Origin: Brachionus koreanus
Lineage: Eukaryota; Rotifera; Eurotatoria; Ploima; Brachionidae
DNA: 37,433 nt
NCBI GenBank assembly: GCA_016987375.1
Contig: PJRA01000196.1
Coordinates: 323,228 to 360,660 of the forward strand
Direction: 5' to 3'
This document shows, in pieces, positions 20,079 through 30,957 of the stretch. Made by a program: the position numbers and the translations under genes. The first letter of the stretch is position 1; the number at the start of each line of letters is the position of its first letter. Under the pieces are notes generated by a model, which had not been told where the DNA came from, ran no database searches, and saw nothing but the letters and a program-made list of their open reading frames with translations.

Positions 20079-21685
20079 AATTTTTAATTTTATTTTTGTA
20101 AAAATCATCAATTTCTTGATTTAAAATAATGACTTTTAAAAAAAAAATTAAAATTAAAGTAGAAAAAATTTAAAGATTTTTAGCAATGAAGACTAAACTG
20201 TGAATATAAAACTATTTAAATTAAAAAATTTTGAAATAAATATTTAAAAAAAAAATTTATTTCAAATAAATTGGAGCTTTTGGAAAAAAATTCAATAACA
20301 TAAAAATTTTTACTCTTTAATCATTTTAAGCTATAGAATTAGACTGTTTTTTATATATATTACTGTGAAGTAATTCATTAACAACCAAAGTAAATCAATA
20401 TAAATGCAAAAATCAAATATCAAATATCAAATGCCAATATTATTAAATAGCAAAATGCAAATATTAAATGCAAATTAAAATTTTATAATTTGCCCTTGAA
20501 TTTAAAAAAAATAAAAAAAAATGTGCAATGAAATTTAATTGCGCATTTAAAACATTTTAATCATATTTAAAAAATGAAATATGATCAAAAATTTAACTTT
20601 GATGATAAATAAAAAAATCTTTTATTGAAATAAGATTGAAACATGTTATTAATTAGAGTTTTAAAATTTGAAAATTTATGAAATGATTTTGGAACAATTC
20701 ACTATTCAATATAAAAATTTATTTTTTATGACTTCAAAAATTTTATCCATGTAGAAATATCCAAAATACTTGGCTTTGTTTTGCTACAAATGAATTTATG
20801 TCTTCGCATTTAATTTTTGGACATATAGTTCAATGAAGTCTATTTATTTAATTGTAAATTTTGTTGCTCATTTAATTTTGATATTTTCATAAAACAGCTT
20901 GATCTTACACAATCAAATCTTTCCAAATTTTAATTAATTTACTAATTATTGATGTAATTTTTTACACAAATAGTTCAATTTTTTCCTTTTTTAGCCAATA
21001 AAAACCGCCACCCCTTTTTTTTTCTAAATTACATTAGCATGTACAGAATTTCATGCTCTTTCAGAATATATATATACTTTTTTAGTATATTTAAGTTTTA
21101 TCTTTAATATTTTGAGTCTTAAAGAAAAACACAACTTTTTAAAGGATTTGCTATTTTTGGTACCGTGGGCGTAATAAATTTTAGCCTACCCCAAAAAAAT
21201 TTTTTTTTGAAGTTTTCGAAGGCAAAGATTACTAATTTTGAGTCAAAAGTGTGAATTTCAGATATGACTAAAGTTTTGAATTCCATGAACATTACTTTTA
21301 TTACGCTGCAATGAACTCATGATCCTCCCGATCATAATTTTGATTCTACTATTTAAATTTCAGATTACAAAGTTTAAAGTGGATTTAGCGTTTAAAGTAT
21401 GATTGTAATTCATCCAGGTCTGATCTTAATTTTTAGAGCTTTGACTTTTTGATGAAAAATTTTTTGATTTTTTTAAGCTAAAGTTTTCAAAAGAGCCTAA
21501 GCTCTAATTTGAGCTGATTGTGCATGTCAGTGATTCTTGTTTTGATTCTTAATCTTTCATGTGAAAACAAATATCTTAATTAAATTAACTATTAAAATAA
21601 TTAATTGAGATATTATTCAACGTTTGCTCTAAAAAGTATTATTTGAACACAAATTAACCTTATTTAGAAACTTATAAGTTTAATA
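20079..21685. other. LINE 3' flank and AT-rich spacer
   Basis: 20079-21185 is conserved in block B and holds a partial copy of the 177-bp MITE interior (20515-20605), a run of AAATATC/AAATGC-like short repeats at 20405-20470, and a TATATATATA-centred segment near 21065. 21186-21685 is present only here. Its GCGTAATAAAT (21168) and ATTACGC (21302) could be an old inverted pair. No gene is visible. Confidence 0.45.
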
Positions 21686-21943
21686 GGTTTATATATTCAG
21701 ACAGTACTTCAATGTCGTGTTAAGCCTGGATTATTTGAAATAAAAAGAGAAACTCTATTTAGGAACAAAAAAAAACAAATTGATCCACATTTTGATAATT
21801 CTGAATTAGAATGGTTAATTCCATTAAAATATATTAAAAATTCACAAGAAAATGATGAGAGGTTCTTTATTATTAGTGGAATTATGGCTCGATTGTCTAA
21901 AGAACATCCTGAAGACTTGCCAATAAATGAATGGTGGAATTAA
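21686..21943 (+). pseudogene. 3' fragment of the ADP-ribosyltransferase-like gene
   Basis: Eighty-five codons plus stop in one open frame match the C-terminal third of the intact gene at 34731-35597. The fragment starts in the strand before VLQCRVKP, keeps the acidic segment SELEWLIPLK, and ends INEWWN where the full gene ends INEWWNY. Differences are scattered amino-acid substitutions (for example PGLFEIKRETL here, PESFKINRETL there). The catalytic HGT and GFYFS parts are absent. It marks the left end of the inverted repeat 21686-23232 / 32848-34992. Confidence 0.85.
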
Positions 21944-22504
21944 TAGAATAAGCTGCTTTAGAGTTCAGTTGAGAATTTTTAATTTTATAAACAAATGATT
22001 TTCTTTAAATTAAAATACTTTCTAAATTAATAAAAGTTTAAAAAAACTTTTAATAATTTCTGATTTAACATTCCTTTAGTATCAACTTTAGCTGGTACGT
22101 CACCTATTACTTAGCTTTCACTGTATATCATTTACATTAAATTACATTATTATTTTTTCACAACCAAAAACAGCTAAAGAACGTCTGTCAGGTGACAATA
22201 ATTAAGATTTTAGAAAATATGCAATTATACCAAATCCAAAACCAACAATTTTTGTTCAAAAGTTTGAACTAATAATTTATTAATTAATTTCTTTTTTAAA
22301 CTTTTTTTACAAAGTTATCGTTATTTAGCATTGAATTTATACCTAATAAATGCCCACAAAACGCATCTTTTTCTAAAATATTCGCAGTTACACATTTTAT
22401 TAATGATATTTGGGGAAGTGACCTTGCTCCAATCATAGTGTATATGCTACAGTTACCATAGATGGAATCCTAATGTTAATAAGAAATCTCAAAATTATCA
22501 TAAA
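21944..22504. other. Spacer of the inverted repeat, left arm
   Basis: Nothing coding is recognised. GTGACC.TGCTCCAATCATAG near 22421 and GTCAGGTGACAAT near 22186 are matched in the other arm. It may include the 5' region of the piggyBac-like element. Confidence 0.4.
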
Positions 22505-23150
22505 ACTTATAGAAATTTAAAAATGTCCAAAAAAAAGCTTCTTTAGAAGCCTTGGAACGTTTGACCCAAGTTGATTTTGAAGACTCCCATGTTTTGAATC
22601 TGAAGTCGAAAGTTTTGAAATGGACAAGAAAGATGTTGATCATGATCATGATGACGGTGACAAGGATGATGATGATTATGCTAATATTGAACCCAATGAG
22701 TAAGTTCAGTCAAGCCAACTATCCGATTGTGATCCAAAGCTTGATAAGACATCAAAATCAGGTCTGACTTGGTCAAAATTAAAAAATGCTGAAGAAAGTA
22801 AAATAAGGAATAGAATATTATGGTCTCAGAGTTCTGGCCCAACAAAGTATGCTAGCAAAAGGATGACTGAAGAACCGGTTTTAGCTTTTCTAACTGTCTT
22901 CAATTATTCGATGCTTGGCCTCTTCCTAAAGTAAACAAATTTGTATGTTAAGTTTGAGTATTCCTTTTTTCACGATTGAAGAGATAATTGCTTTTATTGG
23001 TGTATGTCTTTGTCGGGGTGGCTTTTCTCTTGGTACTTCGGTTTAGCCTATGTACTCTCAAAAATATGGAATTCCTATTATTGCAGGTTTTATGCACAGA
23101 AAATGTAATTTGTTTACTTGCGGAAGCTGTGTTGATAAAAAAAATTAATA
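22505..23150 (+). pseudogene. PiggyBac-like transposase N-terminal relic, copy 1
   Basis: A frame reading SEVESFEMDKKDVDHDHDDG, with an acidic run, continues through a stop to SGLTWSKLKNAEESKIRNR, then SSGPTKYASKRMTEEPVLAF. After a frame change, EEIIAFIGVCL, then SQKYGIPIIAGFMHRK appears. The acidic N-terminus and then 'E.I.AFIG....G' plus 'YGIPII...M.R..F' match the entry into a DDE_Tnp_1_7 (piggyBac) domain. The catalytic Asp residues lie further on and are not present. A run of basic-looking or Met-rich codons in the overlapping frame is a shadow. An inverted copy is at 32925-33565. Confidence 0.55.
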
Positions 23151-23231
23151 CCATAATTGCACAAAAAATGATGAAAATTGAAATAGAAAAGTATTTTCGA
23201 ATTTTATTTCCTAGTTAACGAGATTTTTTTT

Positions 23232-23935
23232 AAAAATAAACTTAAATCTAATTTTCAATTTTATAGCCATATGTCTACAAAATTTTTTTTTTCCAAAAAA
23301 TTATTTATTTTGAATTTAACCAAAAAATGGATTTGAATCCGAAAAATGCAATAAAATTCAAACAACTAATTTCTAAATAAAAATTCTAGTGCTAGTTTGT
23401 TTATTGATATCAGTTTCACAAATTGAGCAAATCTTTTGCTTATGGTGTTCAAGAATCATGTCCAAACATCGTTCACAATAAATATGACCACATTTTGCTG
23501 TGTATATTTTGCTATTGCTAATTTTTATCTAAATAAAAAGATAAAATAAAATCTTTTATTTTCATTTCATTTTGAATACTTCATCTAATTCTCTCAAGCA
23601 AATTGGACATGTTGCAAAATCTATGCAAAGTCTTTTTTTTTTTGGAGGCGAGCAATTATCATCAAAATATTCTTTTTCGTTTTCAACAAATAAATCTTGC
23701 TTGACTAAATCTAATGATTGAATTTGGTCAGCTGGTTCTATGTTTGTTTGAAATATAATCTTTTCCATTAAATCATACGTACACTTGATATCTAACCATG
23801 AAATCATGTCATTAGGGTCTACTTTGGCAATTAAAGGTCTTGACTCTCTACATTCACTGTTATAGTAATTATAATAAAATTTTTTTATAATTTCATGAAA
23901 AGATTCTGATGGAATTTTTTGATTCCAGTATTTTT
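23232..23935. repeat. RING-gene segment, copy 1 of a direct repeat
   Basis: This stretch matches 31180-32045 in the same orientation. It includes AAACTTAAATCTAATTTTCA at the start. The second copy has about 160 extra bases (31243-31405). It encodes the RING gene copy described separately. Confidence 0.85.
23373..23930 (-). pseudogene. RNF4-like RING-finger gene, copy A (5'-truncated)
   Basis: This is the same two-exon structure as the copy at 31485-32054: exon 23930-23580, a 50-bp intron (23579-23529, GTATTC to TTTAG), exon 23528-23373. The RING is complete: CPICLRELDE, then KCGHIYCERCLDMI and CSICETD. Homology stops at 23930, just after the codons for YWNQKIPSESF. Upstream is a stop and unrelated sequence, so the ATG is missing. 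Two compensating indels change about ten residues near the start (HEIIKKFYYNYYNSE here, HEIKKNFIIITINSE in B). The second zinc-ligand loop has CERC here and CEPC in copy B. It is probably not expressed as a full protein unless another exon lies upstream. Confidence 0.7.
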
Positions 23936-24107
23936 AACATTACTCTAAAAGAATTTTCAATTTTTTTTAAAAATAAAATTTTTTCCAATTCTTATTTTTG
24001 CTTGATTAACATATTTCACTAAATATTTTATTAATAACAAAAAATCAGGTAATTTTCGCTTTAGTTTATTAATTTAATTAAATAATATGTTAATTGAATA
24101 AAATAGG

Positions 24108-24389
24108 TTTTTTGAATCATAGTACAAAATAAGAAAATAGAACAAAATTTAATGCTAGAAAAGCTTATGACATTTTTTCTGAAGACTTTTAATAAGTTCT
24201 GTAAACGCAACAAAGTGCAACATACTTAGTTGCACTAAATGTCAAAGTCTGCTAATAGTGTGCAAAGTCTCTGCAAAATGCACTATGGTCAAATTTGTTC
24301 AAATTTTGATTATGCTAAGTTTGCAGAGTTTTTTCAGGCTTTTCATGATAGTGCATTTTTGAATGTCGCACCATGTTGAATTTACAGAT
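24108..24389. mobile_element. MITE, truncated copy (AGTTCTGTAAA family)
   Basis: This matches 36419-36700. The outer left arm (GGTTTTTTGAATCATAGTAC, then AGAACAAAATTTAATGC) is followed by the inner repeat AGTTCTGTAAACGCAACAAA near 24194. The right end is cut at about 24389 (TTGAATTTACAGATC), where the minus-strand LINE fragment begins. Confidence 0.65.
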
Positions 24390-25176
24390 CATGTCCGTGT
24401 TGAATCTTGTGGAGCTGGATCAGATCTCCACGCTTGCGTCTGTTTTCAAGTAAACTCCAGGAAAGGGCTTCCCTTCTTTTTGCATACGGCATCGACTTAA
24501 TTTCGCGAAGTAGTTTTGAAAATTTCCTCTGTGCACGCTCTAATATCTCGATGTCCACACGTCTCGCTCGAGCAGCAAACAGCAAACTCGAGATGAGGTC
24601 TAACAAGTCACTTGAAGAGCAAATTTACCAGCTGACAAGAAAAGAAAGTGAATGTATTCTTTATTTTGGATGCCACCATCATGGATTTTGCCGCGGATTG
24701 TTTAGATTTCTCTAATGACTTGAGATCACTTGTTAATATGATTCCATTAAGTTTTTCTCACTATTTGTTTTTGCAAGTGTCTTACCATTCAGTTTGTAAT
24801 CAATGCATTTATTTTTTGCTCCAAGATGCATAACAAGACATTTCTTCAAGTTGAATTCAATTCTCCAAACAAGTTTTCACTCAAATAAAGTATCTAGGTC
24901 GTTTTGTAGTTTCATTATGTCTTCGTATTTTTGAGCAAAATTCATTAGCTTGGTGTCATCTGCGTAAAGTTAACAGATTGATTTACAGTGGACCGGCAAG
25001 TAATTGACGTATATCACAAAAAGAAGAGGGCCTAGAACTGACCCTTGAGGAACATCGCTGGTGACTTCTTTCCACGCAGAAACAGCATTTCCAATTACAA
25101 CTCGCTGTTAACGATACTGCTAATCAATAAAATAATACTACGAGAGCTCTTAAGAATAAAATAAAGTTTTAAAACT
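24382..25176 (-). mobile_element. LINE, reverse transcriptase to C-terminus (block B copy)
   Basis: On the minus strand, VPQGSVLGPLLFF (near 25020-25056) is followed by YADDTKLMNFAQKYEDI, RIEFNLKKCLVMHLG, a SDLKSLEKSKQSAAKSMMV stretch, SLVRPHLEFAV and then, after a frame change, DIEILERAQRKFSKLL and MPYAKRREALSW, RKRGDLIQLHKIQ. It is therefore a nearly continuous CR1/Rex1-like RT through its C-terminal region. It is frame-shifted and lacks the 3' UTR; it ends abruptly against the truncated MITE at 24389. The first 410 bases match 13842-14254. Confidence 0.82.
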
Positions 25177-25269
25177 TTATTAAAGATACAAGAAACGATA
25201 CAATTACAATTCCACCCATTTTCATTCAAAAAAATTTTTCATTCAAGGTTTTCACATCTAAAAATTTAC

Positions 25270-25376
25270 CAATTCTAGCAGAACAACTAGAAACAAACGC
25301 AGTTAGAAATTTACCATATGAACTGAGGAACAAGGATCATCTTAATGAACAAGCTTCACGCGAAAATTTGGTGAAA
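25270..25376 (+). pseudogene. ORF remnant, block B copy
   Basis: This is the counterpart of 16581-16719 (ttaccatatgaactgaggaa near 25312). It is diverged and joined to other sequence after GGTGAAA. The frame is broken by an extra A in the AGAAACAAACG segment. Confidence 0.4.
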
Positions 25377-25379
25377 AAT

Positions 25380-25846
25380 CGCGAATCAAATAAAATTGTT
25401 AAATAAATTTTTTTTTTTAATTTAATTTAAAAACTATTTCTTGATCAAGTGTCAAGATTTTGATCCTAAAAATTTAACCAAAAAAAAGACTTTTATTTGA
25501 TTTTAATATTTAAAGAATAAATTAAAATAAAATTTTTAGATTTAATTTTATACAAACAATAATAATAGTAGTTAATAATAAAAGATAGTAGATAATAATA
25601 GTTTTTCTCATTCTAATTAAAACAGAGTTTTTCAAAAATCATAAAATTAAACTTTAAATGATATTTTTTTTACTTTTCCACAAATTAAAAATTAAAAAGT
25701 CAATCTATTATGTAATAATTGATTTTTTCTTAATTGTTAATGAATTAAAGTAAAATTAAAAAAAAATTATTTCAATTATTATTTTATTTATTAAAAAATT
25801 TTATAAAAACCTTTTGTTTTTAAATGCTAAATGAGAAGAAAATTTT
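25380..25846. other. AT-rich 3' flank of the four-TM gene (block B)
   Basis: Only poly-A/T-rich sequence and an AATAATAGTAG-like short repeat near 25558-25600. No gene is seen. Confidence 0.4.
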
Positions 25847-26500
25847 TTATTTTTCGGGGCAACAAGTTTTATAAAAAATGTAAAATAAAGAATGTGTTGC
25901 TATAAATTCTGCTAATGTTCCAAGCACACCATTGACAATATAAAGTGAATAGAGTTTTACTTCTTGTTCACTTTCTGCATCAATCAATGCCACTACATCT
26001 TGAGCGTTAAAAGTAACCAGGCAAACGTCAATCACTGCAAATATAATCGAGAAAATTAAGAAAATTACAATAAACCAAATTAGATTTTTCTTTATTGCTT
26101 TATTTTGAAAAGAAAAAAATTAAATTTCATTAAACATTTAAATAATTTTACCCAAAATAATAAATGCAATTCCTAAAATTAAAAGCATAACGCCTCCAAT
26201 TAAACCAAATATAGAACTCTCTGAAAAGTTATCTATTGCTATAACAATGCTAATCGATATGAGAGACAGACCAATTAATGACATTGTAAATGAATAGAAT
26301 ATTATATAACCTGTTGGCAGATTTTCTTTAATTTGCTCATCTGCCATTTCTTTGAGTTCTTCTGGATCGTCAGTACTAGTAAATTTTAAAATTTGTTTTG
26401 CGACTGTTTGATCTGAAGGCTGGTAAAGATCTTGAATTTTTGAACTATAATCTAAGTTTTCATTATTAAACTCATAGTCGAATGGTAGGATACTGGTCAT
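25847..26500 (-). CDS. Four-transmembrane protein of unknown family, copy B
   Basis: Two exons: 26500-26152 and 26097-25847, with a 54-bp intron (GTAAAATT to AAAATAAAG). The split codon is consistent (phase 1), giving 199 residues. The N-terminal 64 residues are hydrophilic and acidic (MTSILPFDYE; DPEELKEMADEQIKE). Four hydrophobic helices follow at about 65-88 (GYIIFYSFTMSLIGLSLISI), 97-116, 122-145 (NLIWFIVIFLIFSIIFAV) and 168-192 (LYIVNGVLGTLAEFIATHSL). The protein ends FYKTCCPEK, with two juxtamembrane cysteines that could be palmitoylated. I do not recognise the family; the topology resembles MARVEL or MS4A-like tetraspans but no signature is present. A second possible acceptor (TTTGCAG at about 26036) would remove TM3. 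The downstream neighbour on the other strand is a LINE. This copy looks functional. Confidence 0.7.
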
Positions 26501-26519
26501 TTTTTCTTCTATATTTTAA

Positions 26520-27084
26520 TAGAAATTTAATTGAATTTGTTAAATTTTAAATAATCTTTTTCCTTTCTATCAAGAAAGGTGAGCTCTAAATCTTATTATT
26601 TTTGTTTAAATCGCGCATCAGTAGCAAGAATCAAGTTAAATAAAAATTTTTTTTTTCTTATCTTATTAAAAATTAAAAAAATACTAAATAAAAGTTGCGG
26701 AATTCCGCGTCAAAAACAAAATAGTAAAAATATGACTAGTATTTTCTTTAGGTTCAATTACGTTCAAATTTAAAAAAAAGCACCAGTCACGTTATAAATG
26801 ACAAACTTTTTCGTAATCTACGCATCTTATAAACAATTTTAGAATATATTTTCAGTTTGGTTGAAGACTGTTAAAATTAAAAATTGTTCCTACAAAATCT
26901 GTGCAAATAAATTTCCAAAAGATTTTGCAGTGGAGAAAAAAATTTAATAAAAATGATTGATTGATTTTATAGATGATTATATTTATGTAATTTCTTCTGC
27001 TTAACTATTTTTTTCTCAAAGACAATACCACTAATTTTTTCTCTGAAAATTGAAATTCTATTTATTAAATTTCTAATTTTTTTT
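26520..27084. other. Upstream region of four-TM gene and spacer
   Basis: 26520-26596 is shared with block A, and is probably the promoter and 5' UTR. From 26597 the sequence is unique to B and contains nothing coding that I can support up to the LINE endonuclease part. Confidence 0.4.
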
Positions 27085-29370
27085 GCGAAAGATTGCTTTA
27101 GCTTTACTACTCGATACCTTGTATATCTGGTTTTACTTAATACGCAAGAGACAGAACGGGGCGTGACGGTGGACTTGTATATATGTGAGAGATGATCTGT
27201 GTTCGATGAAAGTGACCTAAAGAGTTCTATGTGCAGATGGTGTTGAAAAGATATGGTCTGGATTGAGAAGTGGTGGAGAGAGTTTGTTTGCGGGATGCAT
27301 GTACAGACAACCTTAAAGTAATGATTTTGTAACTGTGTGTGTGAATTATTCATTAAAAGAGGCTTAGAAAAGGAAAGAGAATAAAATATATGATGCGGTG
27401 GTAGTTAAAAATCAGCTGGACATGTAATGGCGAAAATTCCAGTGGAGAAAATGAGATCCGGTTCTTGGAAGTCTTAGATGAATCGAATATGATTTAGTGT
27501 GTGAATTTTCCAACATTTATATATGGAAAAAATGGAGATTTAAGTTTACTTGATCTACTGTTAACAAGTGAGCTTGAAAGAGTTTCGGAAAAAAAGGAGA
27601 AAAAACGAAAGAAAAGCTGATTTTGAACAAATTAACACTGGTATGGGGTAAATGGACTTGAAAAAAGAATTTGTTGGACGGAATGTTAATGAATGTTATG
27701 AAAGTTTTCTGAATGAGTATCTGCTACATTATGAGAAACACGTACCGGAGAAAAGAGAGAATTTGCAAAAGAGTGAAAAATGGTTTAACCACTAGGTTAA
27801 CAGAGTGATTAAACTTAAGCATCGAGCTTAGTATAAAATGAAAGCATGTAAAAAGCAAAAAGTGATCCGAAACTAATGTATGCCTATGTAAGAAGCAAAA
27901 TGGGAGTAAAGAAGAAATAAGAATGTTGAGAACAAAAGACGGTGAAGTAACGAGTGACAAAAAACTGATGGCTGAGCTATTAAATGATCAGTTTCATTCA
28001 GTTTTTAATAAAGAAACCAGTGATAATATGCCTTTTTATCCTTAAGCTACATCCTCTACTTACGAAATTGAGAATGTCATGCAGAAGCTAAACGAGGAAA
28101 TGTTTGAACGCAGACTAGAGAAAAAAAAAAAAGCAACCAATCGATGGGAACAGACCAAGTGCATCTACTGATACTGAAAAACTGCACAAAAACGATGTCA
28201 CTGCCATTGAAGATAATTTACGCAAATCATTAGAGACAGGAAAATCCCAAAAGAGTGGAAAAGAAAAAATGTGTTGCCGATCTATAAAAAGGAAGTAAAG
28301 CCAGTGAATAATCAACCCGTATCACTTACGTCAGTCGTTTGTAAAGTTCTGGAAGGTATTGTCAGAGACCGACTAATCTTTTCCTTCAAGAGAATAATCT
28401 GATATTTAGAAGTCAACATGGGTTTGTTCCAAAGAAAGGATGTGTAACGAACTTAGTTGAAACGCTTGATATGATTACGACTGAGTTGGCCAAAGGTAGC
28501 AGTGTGGATAAAATACTATTAGACTACTCAAAGGCATTTGATACGGTACCGCATCAGCGACTTCTTCTTAAACTACGTGGTTATGCGCTAGGTGAGAAAA
28601 TAGTAAGGTGGCTCATGAGTGTGAAAGGGATCATGGAGTGATGGTTTCATCAGATTTAAAATAGACCAGCCAAGTGAAAAGTGCTTGCGAGAAAGCGAGT
28701 AGAGTACTTAGAATGCTAAAGCGAACGTTTACAAGTAGAGAGGAAAGACTGTGGGTAAGACTTTATGTGTACATGGTGAGACCTCATCTAGATTACGCAG
28801 TGCAGGTTTGAAATCTAACTATGAAAAGGGATGAATGCGTTTGAAAAGGAGCAAGAGGGGGCAACAAAAATACCTTTGTCTGTAAGAAACATGCCGTATG
28901 AAATGAGGCTGACAAAATTAGGACTGACAAAGCTGATTGAAAGAAGAGTGAGAGGATACTTGATTGAAATGTACAAATTAGTGAATGGAATAGAAAAGGT
29001 AAGCTTGGTCAAGAATCTAGTGAATAAATCAGAAAACAAGAGACCAGCCGGGGCGTTAAGAGGAAATAGCATCAGAGTCCAGAGAGAAAGTCTCCAAGCT
29101 CAAATTAGGAACGATTTTGCGGCTGCAGTAATTGCCAGGCATGTATTTTTCTCAAACAGAGTAGTTCTACATTGGAATAAGTTGCTAGAAAATATGGTGA
29201 AATCCAAGTCAACCGCTAATTTTAAAAAGGCTTTAGATAAGTTCAATGGAATCGGCTGCTACAGCTTTACACAAACAATTGGCGGTGATGGGCTTAGACA
29301 ATCACATGTTAGGGTGTCGCAGCAAGAACAACTACTAATACTAACTTTAAAGTTAAATCTTAATTACTAA
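27085..29370 (+). mobile_element. CR1/Rex1-like LINE with endonuclease part (block B)
   Basis: This is longer at the 5' end than copy A. RDRTGRDGGLVYM (near 27147-27190) and SLFAGCMYRQP (near 27280-27312, the 'IYRSP'-like strand) belong to an AP-endonuclease domain. DLLLTSELERVSE follows near 27540, then the linker, SVVCKVLEG and KAFDTVPHQRLLLKL. The same deletion as in copy A removes the YADD box near 28615. From 28430 to the stop at 29370 it is identical to copy A as far as I can see. Many stops are present before that. The minus-strand open frame at 26967-27353 is its shadow. Confidence 0.85.
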
Positions 29371-30343
29371 AATTTTTAATTTTATTTTTGTAAAAATCAT
29401 CAATTTCTTGATTTAAAATAATGACTTTTAAAAAAAAAATTAAATTAAAGTAGAAAAAATTTAAAGATTTTTAGCAATGAAGACTAAACTGTGAATATAA
29501 AACTATTTAAATTAAAAAATTTTGAAATAAATATTTAAAAAAAAAATTTATTTCAAATAAATTGGAGCTTTTGGAAAAAAAAACAATAACATAAAAATTT
29601 TTACTCTTTAATCATTTTAAGCTATAGAATTAGACTGTTTTTTATATAAATTACTGTGAAGTAATTCATTAACAACCGAAGTAAATCAATATAAATGCAA
29701 AAATTAAATATCAAATATCATATGCCAATATTATTAAATAGCAAAATGCAAATATTAAGTGCAAATTACAATCTTTGTTCTAAAATTTTTCAATTTGCCC
29801 TTGAATTTTAAAAAAATAAAAAAAATCTGCAATGAAATTTAATTGCGCATTTAAAACATTTTAATCATATTTAAAAAATGAAATATGATCAAAAATTTAA
29901 CTTTGATGATAAATAAAAAAATCTTTTATTGAAGTAAGATTGAAACATGTTATTAATTAGAGTTTTAAAATTTGAAAATTTATGAAATGATTTTGGAACA
30001 ATTCAATATTCAATAATAACTTTCAATATAAAATTTTATTTTTTATAACTTCAAAAATTTTATCCATGTAGAAAAATACAAAATTCTTGGATTTGTTTTG
30101 CTACAAATTAATTTATGTCTTCGCATTTTATTTTGGTCATATAGTTCAATGAAGTCTATTCATTTAATTGTAAATTTTGTTGAAAATTTTATTTTGATAT
30201 TTTCATAAAACAGCTTGATCTTACACAATCAAATCTTTCCAAATTTTAATTAATTTACTAATTATTGATGTAATTTTTTACACAAATAGTTCATTTTTTT
30301 CCTTTTTACAACACTTTTTAAAAACCGCCACCTCCTTTTTTTT
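29371..30343. other. LINE 3' flank, AT-rich (block B)
   Basis: This is conserved with 20079-21025, including a partial 177-bp MITE interior at 29820-29910. No gene is seen. Confidence 0.45.
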
Positions 30344-30599
30344 TCTAAATTACATTAGCATGTATAGTATTTCATGCTCTTTCAGAATATATATATACTT
30401 TTTTAGTATATTTAAGTTTTATCTTTAAAGTTTTGAGTCTTAAAGAAAAACACAACTATTTAAAGGATTTGCTATTTTTGGTACCGTGTGCGTAATAAAT
30501 TATTTATCACGCTACTCTAAATTACTTTAGCATGTAAAGAATTTCATGATCTTTCAGAATATATATATACTTTTTTACTATTTTTAAGTTTTATCTTTA
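30344..30599. repeat. 172-bp-period duplication cut by a Gypsy LTR
   Basis: TCTAAATTAC.TTAGCATGTA through TATATATATACTTTTTTA.TAT occurs at 30344-30427 and again at 30516-30599. The second unit ends exactly where the LTR begins (30600). The same sequence occurs once in block A (about 21026). Confidence 0.75.
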
Positions 30600-30822
30600 T
30601 GTAAAGTCTCGAATTCGGACTTTAGGGATTAAAGCCAAGAAATAAATAAAACAATTTAATTTAGTTAAAAGTTTATTTAATGGAATCCAAAGTTAATACA
30701 AATAAGTAGTGGTTTATATAGTGGATAAATGTTAGCGTACTCTGACTGCAGTTATGACTTAATTGCATTTAAATAAGGTCTAGAGAAGAAGATTAAGAGA
30801 TGACAAAACTCGGGTATTTACA
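30600..30822 (-). mobile_element. Gypsy LTR (solo 3' LTR of truncated element)
   Basis: The LTR is 223 bp. On the minus strand it begins TGTAAATACCCGAGTTTTGT and ends ATTCGAGACTTTACA, so it has TG...CA ends with a 6-bp inverted repeat (TGTAAA/TTTACA). A TATA-like CTATATAAACC (near 30712-30722) and AATAAAC (near 30678) fit promoter and poly(A) positions. Just inside, at 30823-30840, is a purine-rich tract on the minus strand (ATGAGAGGGGGAGGGA), the expected plus-strand primer. The LTR at 15541-15658 is a relative. No second LTR is in range, so the element is 5'-truncated near 31176. Confidence 0.85.
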
Positions 30823-30957
30823 TCCCTCCCCCTCTCATAAAAAGGACCTAAGCGTGGCTGACGACTAACCTCTAAATCACAAAAAATAGGTTTAAATTAC
30901 AAAACAAAAGGGATTTAACAAAAAAGAATGAAACACCTAAAACAAAAGTAATCTAAA

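Larger units (their letters stand above)
16500..21185. repeat. Segmental duplication, block A (main part)
   Basis: This block is repeated in direct orientation at about 25200-30500. It contains an ORF remnant, the four-TM gene, the plus-strand LINE and about 1.1 kb of AT-rich 3' flank ending near GGTACCGTG.GCGTAATAAAT. Together with 13842-14254 (matching 24767-25176) the ancestral block was about 5.7 kb; the Gypsy pieces at 14340-16262 are extra in A. Relative to B, copy A has about 260 extra bases at 16690-16940 and lacks about 850 bases next to 18135. Divergence is uneven; see the separate finding. Confidence 0.85.
21686..23232. repeat. Left arm of large inverted repeat
   Basis: This arm matches 32848-34992 in inverted orientation. 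It contains the ADP-ribosyltransferase fragment, a spacer and the piggyBac-like relic. The right arm is longer because it has about 590 extra bases (33965-34555), including the 130-bp MITE at 33964-34093. The inner edge at 23232 coincides with the start of the directly repeated RING-gene segment. The central spacer is about 9.6 kb. Confidence 0.88.
25200..30500. repeat. Segmental duplication, block B
   Basis: This is the direct copy of 16500-21185. It includes the ORF remnant at 25270-25376, the four-TM gene, a LINE with more 5' sequence than copy A, and the AT-rich flank. A short deletion relative to A fuses GGTGAAA to AATCGCGAATC at about 25371. Confidence 0.85.

Noticed and set aside
20400..20480. 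Possible satellite array (AAATATC/AAATGC units)
   Set aside because: The units are irregular and few, and the stretch is no longer than about 70 bases.
26967..27353. Minus-strand open frame of 128 codons
   Set aside because: It lies opposite the LINE endonuclease segment, whose plus-strand blocks (DGGLVYM, SLFAGCMYRQP) explain the sequence.
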